Assembly: GCF_001690685.1 (NCBI RefSeq)
Contig: NZ_LZGL01000013.1
Location: 186,001 to 250,000 of the forward strand
Length of the DNA: 64,000 nucleotides
From: Gilliamella sp. wkB112
Lineage (GTDB): Bacteria; Pseudomonadota; Gammaproteobacteria; Enterobacterales; Orbaceae
Direction of reading: 5' to 3'
The translations under genes were made by a program, and so were the position numbers. Positions 57,077 to 64,000 of this stretch are shown in pieces. The notes under the pieces were generated by a model that worked only from the letters and a program-made list of their open reading frames with translations, was not told the DNA's origin and did not search any database. The stretch's first letter is position 1. Every line of letters begins with the position of its first letter.

Positions 57077-57631
57077 TTATTTTTTCTTATAGAACCAATA
57101 GCTTACGCAAGTAGAATCACCAATGTTTTTAAATGTATGTAAAGTATTTTTCTTTATATAAATAGTATCACCAGCATTAACAATAAATTCTTGATCTAAC
57201 ATTTCTATACATAAACTTCCTTGGATAATAATAGCAATTTCATCATAATCATGTCCCCAAGAAGTTCGTTCATAATTAATGCCTTTTTCTACTGTAATAC
57301 AAATACCTTCTATCTCATTTTCTTCACTGTTTAATATCTCGTATTTAACTTTGCCTTTTTCTGAGAAAAAAACTTTTCTTTCTTCCATTTTGGTTACAGG
57401 ACTTATAGCAGTTTTATGAACAGTCAAAACATCAGTAATATTTACATTTAAGGCAAAGCACACTTTTTGTAGTTGAGATATAGTTGGGCTTATTACATTT
57501 CTCTCTAGGTTACTTAAATATCCACTGGATAAACCACTTATCAGTGATAATTGTTGTAATGTTTTATTTTGCTGTTTTCTAATTTCTTTTATTTTTAGTC
57601 CAACATTACAATCTTTAAAATCTTCATTCAT
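57077..57631 (-). CDS. XRE-cupin transcription regulator
   Basis: A 184-residue regulator: helix-turn-helix domain (~8-65; TLQQLSLISGLSSGYLSNLE) and a C-terminal cupin (~105-180; DYDEIAIIIQGSLCIEMLDQ, NAGDTIYIKKNTLHTFKN). The group senses small ligands such as amino acids. It lies upstream of the serine permease/dehydratase on the same strand and probably controls them. Confidence 0.87.
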   Translation of the reverse strand: MNEDFKDCNVGLKIKEIRKQQNKTLQQLSLISGLSSGYLSNLERNVISPTISQLQKVCFALNVNITDVLTVHKTAISPVTKMEERKVFFSEKGKVKYEILNSEENEIEGICITVEKGINYERTSWGHDYDEIAIIIQGSLCIEMLDQEFIVNAGDTIYIKKNTLHTFKNIGDSTCVSYWFYKKK

Positions 57632-57750
57632 TGATTTAATACACCTAACTATATTTTTATCTTATAAAGATTATATCGAAATTTTACAGTGTCAAGTTAA
57701 CTCGAAGTAATACTTGATTATTCATTTCATAAGGTTTATTAAAAATGTAG

Positions 57751-57951
57751 ATAAGTTTTAAAAATTTGACCGATCATGATATTACCGAAACAATTGTTTT
57801 TCCATTGCCAATAATGAGTGGCTTAGGTGAGGATGATTATGCCAATACTGAACGCATGCTCAATCGTTTTCAAGTTTTGGTTGATGGTAAAGTGATCACT
57901 CCTAACCGTCACGTCAGAATCTTGATGAATAAAAAATATCACAATCAGTAA
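57751..57951 (+). pseudogene. DUF4424-like gene fragment
   Basis: The frame, open after TAG 57748-57750, reads ISFKNLTDHDITETIVFPLP, then DDYANTERMLNRFQVLVDGK and a stop. This is the pattern of the start of DUF4424 proteins (after their signal peptide), without start or remainder. It is probably a leftover of a deleted gene. TTG 57766 could begin a 61-residue peptide. 57952-58217 shows nothing. Confidence 0.55.
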
Positions 57952-58217
57952 ATTTGCACTGTTGTTGATATTTATGTCAAGATGTTTCCAAATAACTATG
58001 CGTTTAAGTATAAAATAGGTTAAGAAAAATAACTAGAATCATATTTTTCAATGTACTAGAGTTGAAACTACTTGGATATATTTATTAAAAGCAATTTGCT
58101 AAACAAACCAAAATATAATCTTACTCTGTTTAAAAAAGCGATACAAATAGCCCTCTATATTTCTAAATTATTCTGCTAAAATGGTTAAGTGTTAATATTT
58201 TCTAAAGCTCATCAACA

Positions 58218-59600
58218 ATGAAACATCTTATACAACAGATCCTATTAGCTATCACCTGTTTGATATTCGCCTGCTTGGCACAAGCAAGTCACTGCTATAG
58301 CTATACCGTCGAAGGTTATTACAACTTAGTGGTTGAAAACGGCGGTATGTTTTTGCAGGAAACAATTAAAGATAGCAATAAAGTCAGTTATGTATCTCAG
58401 GATAAAGAGCTCTTAAAAGGTGTTAACGGTCAAGATTTTCGGGTTATTTCTGATGATGGCAAATATATACTTTTCCTGACAGATGCTATGTACTATCTTG
58501 TACCTAAATCTTTATATACAGTTAAAGAGTATGGTGTTAACCCACTGTTTCGTGAGGACGAAGTTAACAAAATAGTCTCTAACCAGTTTTATCTAGTTTC
58601 CGGTGACTGGTATTATGTTGTTTTAGCATATAATGGGCAAAGCATTAAACACAAAATACCTGAACTTAAAGGCAATCTGGAAATAATCGCCAACTTCAAC
58701 CGTGGTGAAATATTATTAAAAGATGATCATGCGGTGTATATTTATTATGAAGGCGAAAATAAACTTAAAGAAATACCGCATCTCTCACCTTCACAAACAC
58801 ATTTCGTTCAGTCACTGGATTTTTATCAGCAACATCACTATTTATATGATGATGATACATTTTACCTGATTAATATACGATTTATATACCAAGACATTAC
58901 CAAACAGTTTAATCTGCAAGGTAAGCGTGATGGCTTCACTAATGCTGAGATTCACCCTAGTTACTCAGGGGATTCGATTGATACCAAAGATGGACTGCTC
59001 TGGCTTTATGCACACCGTACTGTGCCTCAAGGGGAGGATTCTTTTTTCACGCCTGTACAAGCAACCTACCTGAATAAGTACAAAGATGTGTATGTTTATC
59101 ATGATAAAGTTTATGCTGATAATTGGGATCTTATTCAAGAACGCCAGCCACTTGATCTGGTGGTGGTTAAGAATCCTGAGGAACTGCATCGACCTGTTAC
59201 GGTGGTATTTTCTGACAATGTATTGGAATACCTTTATCATGAACATCAGCTGCAACCTCAAGAAAAAAAGATTAAACTTAAAACTACTGAGGATTATATT
59301 GAAATCCAAAAACAAAGAATTTTTATTGGTGCTGACGAACTTAGTAGTGATATATTCCTAAATACACCTATTTTTTTAGGATCAATTGTCAATGTTATCA
59401 AACCATGCGATAGTCGCATGGGAGATTCAGTTGTTGTGGATTACTATTACTTTTTTACCGATGGTAATAAGGTTTATGCTTACGTCAATCCTTCGGTAAA
59501 GAAAACTCCACAAGTGTTGGATAACGTTTCCCCTCAGGGTCTTAAGGCTGACGATTATGAAACGTTACAAAAATTAATGAACATGCTTATTACTCCGTAA
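58218..59600 (+). CDS. Secreted protein of unknown function (DKNYY-like repeats)
   Basis: A 460-residue exported protein: signal peptide ~1-23 (LLAITCLIFACLAQASH). The mature part has several repeated short units of the type DxxxxYYLV/DGxKxYAY (for example TDGNKVYAYVNP, YHDKVYADNWDLIQ), as in DKNYY-family proteins. Two cysteines near each other (HCYSY and KPCDSRM) could form a bond. Function unknown. 59601-59900 shows no gene. Confidence 0.75.
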   Translation: MKHLIQQILLAITCLIFACLAQASHCYSYTVEGYYNLVVENGGMFLQETIKDSNKVSYVSQDKELLKGVNGQDFRVISDDGKYILFLTDAMYYLVPKSLYTVKEYGVNPLFREDEVNKIVSNQFYLVSGDWYYVVLAYNGQSIKHKIPELKGNLEIIANFNRGEILLKDDHAVYIYYEGENKLKEIPHLSPSQTHFVQSLDFYQQHHYLYDDDTFYLINIRFIYQDITKQFNLQGKRDGFTNAEIHPSYSGDSIDTKDGLLWLYAHRTVPQGEDSFFTPVQATYLNKYKDVYVYHDKVYADNWDLIQERQPLDLVVVKNPEELHRPVTVVFSDNVLEYLYHEHQLQPQEKKIKLKTTEDYIEIQKQRIFIGADELSSDIFLNTPIFLGSIVNVIKPCDSRMGDSVVVDYYYFFTDGNKVYAYVNPSVKKTPQVLDNVSPQGLKADDYETLQKLMNMLITP

Positions 59601-59900
59601 TGCATTTATTAAAAATTAGTCACTTGAGGTTACCTGTTAATATTATTTTTTCAGAATTAATTGCAGGGATTGTAATGACATTAGGGTAAAGTTATCGACA
59701 ACTTTCTATTCATTGAAGTTGCATTATGGAGGATAAAAAAGATATTAAATATCAAAAATAATCCTAATACCATGAATATATAAAACAACTCATCTTAGTT
59801 TGATGATAATAGTGTTATTATTAATAATCTATTAACTTATTATTCCGCATGTTTGCTGACCATTACAATATGCAATATGAAAAACTAATAAAATTAACCT

Positions 59901-60416
59901 ATGAATACCAAGCAAAAGGATACGCTTAATACACTCAAAGCTTTATTAAACCACATAACCCTGGTAGCGGATAATGTTGATTATTTAAGCTATCAAAGTG
60001 TGAATATTCCTAAAAATATTTCGTCGTATGATGCTTATAAAATGATGACATACCATCAACCTATATGGCTAAGGCTGTTGTTTAGTCTTAGGGATTTTTT
60101 AGGGAAAATAGTTGGTATTGAGTCGATTAAAGGATTTGATAAATTAGGTGACGATGAACCAAATGTAGGTAGCACAGCCCATTTTTTTACAATAACTGAG
60201 AAAGACAAACAAACACTAACATTGGTTGTAAGGGATTCACATCTCGATGTTTGTGTACATATCCGACTGGTTCATGCTAACGATTTTCAAAATAAATTAT
60301 ATTTAATTACTTCAGTCAAAAATCATAATGTTATTGGAAAACTATATATGTTGCCTGTTTCTATTATGCATCCGTATATCGTGAGAAATTTATTTAAAAA
60401 TTTAAAGGTTAGATGA
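59901..60416 (+). CDS. DUF2867 family protein
   Basis: A 171-residue cytoplasmic protein with the DUF2867 pattern: YHQPIWLRLLFSLRDFLGKI, TAHFFTITEKDKQTLTLVVR, SHLDVCVHIRL, and the end VSIMHPYIVRNLFKNLK. Function unknown. No strong Shine-Dalgarno before the ATG 59901. Confidence 0.8.
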   Translation: MNTKQKDTLNTLKALLNHITLVADNVDYLSYQSVNIPKNISSYDAYKMMTYHQPIWLRLLFSLRDFLGKIVGIESIKGFDKLGDDEPNVGSTAHFFTITEKDKQTLTLVVRDSHLDVCVHIRLVHANDFQNKLYLITSVKNHNVIGKLYMLPVSIMHPYIVRNLFKNLKVR

Positions 60417-60695
60417 AGGAAGTAATAAATAATAGAAAATAGCTTGTTAATTCTAAATTGCTAATAAATTGAAATCAGAAGATGTGCTGATTTATTATGC
60501 AAAAAAATCCTAGTTAGTATAATTAAAGAAAATAATTTCTATGAATCAATAAGTTGTAAATAACATTAGATGTTTGTTTTTTAATGCGAATTTTGCTATT
60601 TTAGATTTAATTTTCACAAATTAAGGAAAATAAAATGATAGTGTGTAACATTTACAGTTAAAAACCGATGGGTATTTTATTTTTCGACCTCTTGA

Positions 60696-60709
60696 CATTG
60701 AATTCAATG
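60696..60709. promoter_or_regulatory. 14-bp palindrome in the gap before the Abi-alpha gene
   Basis: CATTGAATTCAATG is a perfect palindrome next to TTGACA and TAATAC; a second inverted repeat AGCTGT-TATT-ACAGCT lies at 60739-60754. The gap 60417-60782 holds no gene I can support. It is downstream of the minus-strand Abi-alpha gene. Confidence 0.35.
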
Positions 60710-60782
60710 CATAATACTGTCGAGAAGAGTCGCTTTTAAGCTGTTATTACAGCTAAGGTTGAATAAGATTACTTTTGTAAGA

Positions 60783-61628
60783 CTATTCAGGTTTCTTTGG
60801 TCTGACTATAATTGGTTGGTCACCTATACATATTTCAGTGAATAGTTTTCCCAAATCGGTTAAATTAATGATGCCTTCTTCTATTTTTGGAAAGTTACAA
60901 TTTTCACCTTGTCTTATTATCTCTTCTATTTGTTTAATATAGTTATCATTTTTTAAGTCATTATATTCATTTTTATCTTTATAGTTACGTTGATCATCTA
61001 TTTCAATAAGACCTAATCTGTCAAGGTTATCAAGATAGCTATTTACGATTTTTAAATCACTACAATTTATTTTTTTACCAATACATGTATATTTGGATAA
61101 TATATTCATTCCAAAGGTAGAACTTTCATTTTCATGTGCTCGAACTATTATAAAAGGGATTGATTTTTCTGTTTTGAGAAAAGCCATAATTTTTGCTTCA
61201 TCAGAGGTCAATTGCTTAATGATTTCAACGAAGCAAGGTAATGCGGAGGATGATTCATTTTTATTCATTGATGATGCTAATAGATTAAGAAAAAGCTCAT
61301 GCAGTTCTTCTTCGTCTGCTGTATATCTTAATGCTTCAATAGTTGGTACAGCAATAGATGCTTTAGGTGGTACAACATCTTCTAATGGTACACCTTCTAA
61401 TTTTTTAGCTAACTTATTTTCTATAAGTTTTTCTATTGCAGCATATCCATTAATAAATACTTTGAGTGGTTTTAAAACAGTTAATATTGTTCCAGTTACT
61501 ATTTCTAAACTTTGACTTAAATTATCGACAGAAGGTTTAACGACAGGCATGGCAACTTCCTTAATAACTTGATTTGCAACTTTATCGGGAATGTCTTTTA
61601 AATCTTTAGTTGGGTTTTCTTCTGTCAT
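60783..61628 (-). CDS. Abi-alpha (DUF4393) family protein
   Basis: A 281-residue protein of the DUF4393/Abi_alpha group: the N-terminal amphipathic region (VIKEVAMPVVKPSVDNLSQS), a middle PSIAVPTIEALRY-like segment (ASIAVPTIEALRYTADEEEL) and LFLNLLASSMNK, then a winged-helix-like end (LIEIDDQ, INLTDLGKLFTEIC). Abi-alpha proteins have been linked to abortive infection; their action is unknown. GAGGTAAAAT precedes the ATG. It lies by tRNA-Ser, a usual insertion place for islands. Confidence 0.82.
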   Translation of the reverse strand: MTEENPTKDLKDIPDKVANQVIKEVAMPVVKPSVDNLSQSLEIVTGTILTVLKPLKVFINGYAAIEKLIENKLAKKLEGVPLEDVVPPKASIAVPTIEALRYTADEEELHELFLNLLASSMNKNESSSALPCFVEIIKQLTSDEAKIMAFLKTEKSIPFIIVRAHENESSTFGMNILSKYTCIGKKINCSDLKIVNSYLDNLDRLGLIEIDDQRNYKDKNEYNDLKNDNYIKQIEEIIRQGENCNFPKIEEGIINLTDLGKLFTEICIGDQPIIVRPKKPE

Positions 61629-61763
61629 ATTTTACCTCACTAATATTCACTAAGGAGATTTTTAACTTGTAAAAACATAGATTAAAAAATAAACCACGTT
61701 TTCTTTATTCTTTTTGGGTAATTTTTCTGTAGAGGGGAAATTGTTTGATATTGCTTGAAAAGA

Positions 61764-61851
61764 TGGCGGAAGCGCAGAGATTCGAACTCTGGGAGGGTCG
61801 CCCCTCGCCGGTTTTCAAGACCGGTGCTTTCAACCGCTCAGCCACACTTCC
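61764..61851 (-). tRNA. tRNA-Ser (anticodon TGA)
   Basis: An 88-nt class II tRNA read on the minus strand: GGAAGTG acceptor, a D-arm, anticodon stem CCGGT with loop CTTGAAAA (TGA), a long variable arm (CGAGGGGCGACCCTC), TTCGAAT T-loop, ending GCTTCCGCCA with encoded CCA. It closely matches the known serT type. Confidence 0.97.
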
Positions 61852-61864
61852 GCAATGCCGCAGA

Positions 61865-61893
61865 ATATTAAAGTAGTGACGCCCTTTTGTAAA
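61865..61893 (-). promoter_or_regulatory. Promoter of tRNA-Ser
   Basis: On the minus strand TTTACA, 17-base spacer, TAATAT, then a GC-rich CTGCGGC discriminator, as in stable-RNA promoters. The mature tRNA starts 14 bases beyond the -10. Confidence 0.75.
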
Positions 61894-62044
61894 TAGCTAA
61901 TTTGAAAAAAAAGTGAGTTTGCTTTAAATTTCATCAATTCCTGTCGTAGTTAGCGGTATTTGCTGACTTTTAACCTTAAAACTAGTGTTGCAATTGATTT
62001 AATTGAGTATAATACGCTACAACTGAAATTAGGTATTAAGCAAA

Positions 62045-62362
62045 ATGTTAGCACAGATAGCAACTGATGATAATGGTTATTTAAAAAACTGGCAGGACTG
62101 GTCGATGGAGTTGGTGCCCGAACTGGCATTAACTGAGTCGATTGCCTTAACCGATGCTCATTGGGAAGTGATTTTGTTGGTGCGTGATTTCTATTTGCAA
62201 TATAAAACCTCACCAGCCATTCGGGCATTAGTGAAGGCGATGGCAAATAAGTTTGGTGCGGAAAAAGGCAATAGCCGTTATTTATACCGATTGTTTCCCG
62301 AAGGTCCGGCTAAGCAAGCAACTAAACTTGCCGGTTTGCCAAAGCCGGTTAAATGTATATAG
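62045..62362 (+). CDS. tusE: Sulfur relay protein TusE
   Basis: A 105-residue DsrC/TusE-family protein: [36 protein letters not shown]-like ([20 protein letters not shown]), [20 protein letters not shown] and the active Cys104 in the last residues (PVKCI). It receives sulfur from TusBCD and passes it to MnmA for 2-thiouridine in tRNA. It lies divergent from the tRNA gene and upstream of ftsB. Confidence 0.94.
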   Translation: MLAQIATDDNGYLKNWQDWSMELVPELALTESIALTDAHWEVILLVRDFYLQYKTSPAIRALVKAMANKFGAEKGNSRYLYRLFPEGPAKQATKLAGLPKPVKCI

Positions 62363-62381
62363 ATAAAGAAGATATTAATTC

Positions 62382-62678
62382 ATGATCAGATGGAAGCTAC
62401 CTTTATTACTACTGGCAATACTCGGTTTTTTACAATACTCTTTATGGTATGGCAAAAATAATGTCTATGACTACCAAGATAACGTGCAAACGTTAGTCGA
62501 ACTACATGCTGAAAATGATAAATTAAAAGCCCGAAATGAACAGATGTTTGCTGAAATTAATGACTTACAACGAGGTTCAGAAGCAATAGAGGAACGCGCC
62601 CGAAGCCATTTAGGTATGGTTAAACCTAACGAATATTTTTATCGAATAATTATTGATTCTAATTCACAAAAACAATAA
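62382..62678 (+). CDS. ftsB: Cell division protein FtsB
   Basis: A 98-residue protein: a membrane segment (~5-21), then a coiled coil (~30-70, AENDKLKARNEQMFAEINDL) and the conserved ERARSHLGMVKPNEYFYRII end. It forms the FtsQLB complex that activates septal wall synthesis. It lies nine bases before ispD, as in other gammaproteobacteria. Confidence 0.96.
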   Translation: MIRWKLPLLLLAILGFLQYSLWYGKNNVYDYQDNVQTLVELHAENDKLKARNEQMFAEINDLQRGSEAIEERARSHLGMVKPNEYFYRIIIDSNSQKQ

Positions 62679-62686
62679 GGCATCAC

Positions 62687-63388
62687 GTGAATATTACTCG
62701 TAAAATTAGTGCAATAGTGCCAGCTGCAGGGGTTGGCTTTCGTATGAATAATCATATTCCTAAGCAATATATTAAAATTGGCTCAATGACGATTATAGAG
62801 CATACATTAGCTAAATTAGTAACGCACCCTAAAATCGATACAGTAATGGTAGTTATTAACTCGAATGATGACATGTTTAATAAACTTGCCATTGCTAGCC
62901 ATCCTAAAATTAAGGTTACTTATGGGGGCGAAACTAGAGCTGATTCGGTACTAGCCGGATTAATGTTGCTTGATGCTAATGATTGGGCTTTAGTCCATGA
63001 TGCCGCTAGACCTTGTGTGGCAATGGATGATATTAGTCGTTTAATTGAAACTGTTGTCAATTCGCAACGCGGAGGTATTTTGGCTACTCGTATTAGTGAT
63101 ACCATAAAACGTGCGTACCCAGTTGATAGCGTTATTGAAAAATCAGTCGATCGTAGTTATTTATGGGCTGCAGCAACTCCGCAATTATTTAATGTAGCTG
63201 AGTTAAAATCATGTTTACGGCAAGCATTACAAAATCATGTCGCTATTACTGATGAAGCGTCAGCAATTGAGTATTGTGGCGGACATCCTTTATTAGTTGA
63301 ATGTCGACGAGACAATATAAAAATTACTCGTCCCGAAGATGTTGCGTTAGCTACATATTATTTAACCAAGCATAGTTCTGATAGGTAA
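62687..63388 (+). CDS. ispD: 2-C-methyl-D-erythritol 4-phosphate cytidylyltransferase
   Basis: A 233-residue IspD: nucleotide loop IVPAAGVGFRMNNHIPKQYI (conserved Arg and Lys), GGETRADSVLAGL, VHDAARPCV, ATPQLF and DDEASAIEYCG-like TDEASAIEYCG. Third step of the non-mevalonate isoprenoid route. Start GTG 62687, six nt after AAGG. Seven bases before ispF. Confidence 0.96.
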   Translation: MNITRKISAIVPAAGVGFRMNNHIPKQYIKIGSMTIIEHTLAKLVTHPKIDTVMVVINSNDDMFNKLAIASHPKIKVTYGGETRADSVLAGLMLLDANDWALVHDAARPCVAMDDISRLIETVVNSQRGGILATRISDTIKRAYPVDSVIEKSVDRSYLWAAATPQLFNVAELKSCLRQALQNHVAITDEASAIEYCGGHPLLVECRRDNIKITRPEDVALATYYLTKHSSDR

Positions 63389-63394
63389 GCAGTT

Positions 63395-63871
63395 ATGAGA
63401 ATAGGGCATGGATTTGATGTACATAAATTTGGTAATGTAGGTCCAATCACTCTTGGTGGGGTAAAAATTCCTTATCAATATGGGTTGATTGCTCACTCTG
63501 ATGGTGATGTAGTGCTGCATGCGATTACCGATGCATTGATCGGGGCATTAGCATTGGGGGACATTGGTAAGCTATTCCCGGATACTGATCCTAAATATAA
63601 AGGTATTGATAGTCGGCTGTTGTTAAAGCAAGCCTACAGCATTATTCTAGCCAAAGGTTATGAGTTGGCTAATCTGGATGCTACGATTATTGCACAAGAG
63701 CCAAAGATGCGCCCCCATGTTGATCAAATGCGGGTTAATATAGCAGAAGATCTTAATGTTCATTTTGATAAAATTAGTATAAAAGCGACTACCACTGAGC
63801 AATTAGGTTTTACTGGACGCAAAGAAGGGATCGCTTGTGAAGCAGTAGTGTTGTTAACACGTAAAGGTTAA
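63395..63871 (+). CDS. ispF: 2-C-methyl-D-erythritol 2,4-cyclodiphosphate synthase
   Basis: A 158-residue IspF. Metal ligands Asp8 and His10 in [10 protein letters not shown] and His42 in [20 protein letters not shown] (Asp/His motif), with [16 protein letters not shown]. Fifth step of the same route; trimer with zinc. Translationally close to ispD and truD. Confidence 0.97.
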   Translation: MRIGHGFDVHKFGNVGPITLGGVKIPYQYGLIAHSDGDVVLHAITDALIGALALGDIGKLFPDTDPKYKGIDSRLLLKQAYSIILAKGYELANLDATIIAQEPKMRPHVDQMRVNIAEDLNVHFDKISIKATTTEQLGFTGRKEGIACEAVVLLTRKG

Positions 63872-63915
63872 CCGATATATTAAAATCTAACTAAATATAA
63901 ACGATAGGCAAAGCA

Positions 63916-64000
63916 GTGTTAGCAAATGTAAATTATTTATATGGAAAGCCAGCCACCATCGGGCAATATAAACAGCAATATACCGATTTTGTGGTTAAAG
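63916..64000 (+). CDS. truD: tRNA pseudouridine synthase TruD, start only
   Basis: The last 85 bases of the window start with GTG 63916 and read MLANVNYLYGKPATIGQYKQ then QYTDFVVK. The NYLYGKP.. and DFVV pattern is the TruD N-terminus, and truD follows ispF in many gammaproteobacteria. TruD makes pseudouridine 13 in tRNA-Glu. The gene continues beyond the window. Confidence 0.85.
   Translation, partial: MLANVNYLYGKPATIGQYKQQYTDFVVK

Noticed and set aside
58965-59361. Two overlapping frames (minus 58965-59315, plus 59086-59361) in the secreted-protein gene
   Set aside because: They are shadows of a real signal-peptide-bearing 460-residue frame.
60608-60662. A small frame after AAGGAAAATAAAATG in the gap before the Abi-alpha gene
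   Set aside because: It stops after eight codons and has no recognisable use as a leader peptide.
61764-61851. tRNA-Ser as attachment site of the tailocin region
   Set aside because: The tailocin is ~11 kb away, and I found no copy of the tRNA 3' end at its borders.

Overview
The window is a strongly AT-rich stretch of a gammaproteobacterial chromosome. The core genes at both ends (glmU, hemG, typA/bipA at the left; tRNA-Ser, tusE, ftsB, ispD, ispF, truD at the right), the aryl-polyene cluster, the aspartate-alanine module and the low GC content suggest an Orbaceae-like insect-gut bacterium such as Gilliamella or Frischella. That assignment is inference from gene content, not a database match.

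Layout. (1) 1-6.7 kb: housekeeping genes (glmU partial, hemG, typA, a ferredoxin coupled to fhs, sohB). (2) 6.7-22 kb: a complete aryl polyene (APE) pigment/lipid locus. Fourteen tightly packed minus-strand genes (apeC to apeR order, apeH and apeI fused) face a divergent methyltransferase and lipoprotein pair. (3) 22.3-25.6 kb: aspT-aspD, an aspartate:alanine exchange and decarboxylation cycle that generates proton motive force. (4) 25.9-32.9 kb: a Fur-box-controlled siderophore uptake operon (TonB receptor, two ABC half-transporters, an RhtX/YbtX-like MFS). It is bracketed by ~315 bp direct repeats made of the aspD 3' end and its terminator. (5) 33.3-50.4 kb: a phage-derived region with an S24 repressor, antiterminator Q, a late promoter plus terminator, holin, endolysin, Rz/Rz1, and a contractile tail from terminator/completion protein through sheath, tube, tape measure, baseplate, spike and fibre. 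It has no integrase, terminase, portal or capsid, so it reads as a tailocin (contractile phage-tail-like bacteriocin) or a head-less prophage. Its fibre end carries two tail-fibre-assembly/acyltransferase cassettes. (6) 50.6-61.7 kb: accessory genes: serine hydrolase, DUF2628, YddG-like exporter, serine dehydratase/permease/regulator, secreted and DUF2867 proteins, an Abi-alpha-like protein and several gene relics. (7) 61.8-64 kb: tRNA-Ser and the tusE-ftsB-ispD-ispF-truD core block.

How the parts work together. In the tailocin, the repressor (Ala-Gly cleavage site, Ser/Lys dyad) sits between two look-alike promoters with matching operators. One drives a two-gene leftward operon and the other drives Q. 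Q is expected to let transcription from a near-perfect sigma70 promoter pass a terminator about 35 bp downstream, and later a second terminator inside the tail operon, to express lysis and tail genes. A -1 frameshift at tandem slippery heptamers makes the extended tail chaperone. The acyltransferases next to the fibre genes may alter the surface glycan that the fibre recognises.

Most notable observations: the head-less contractile tail with its regulatory circuit, the duplicated fibre-assembly/acyltransferase cassettes, the frameshift site, the aspD-derived repeats around the iron operon, the ApeH-ApeI fusion that keeps an internal ribosome binding site, and a ferredoxin joined to RnfC-like tail repeats.
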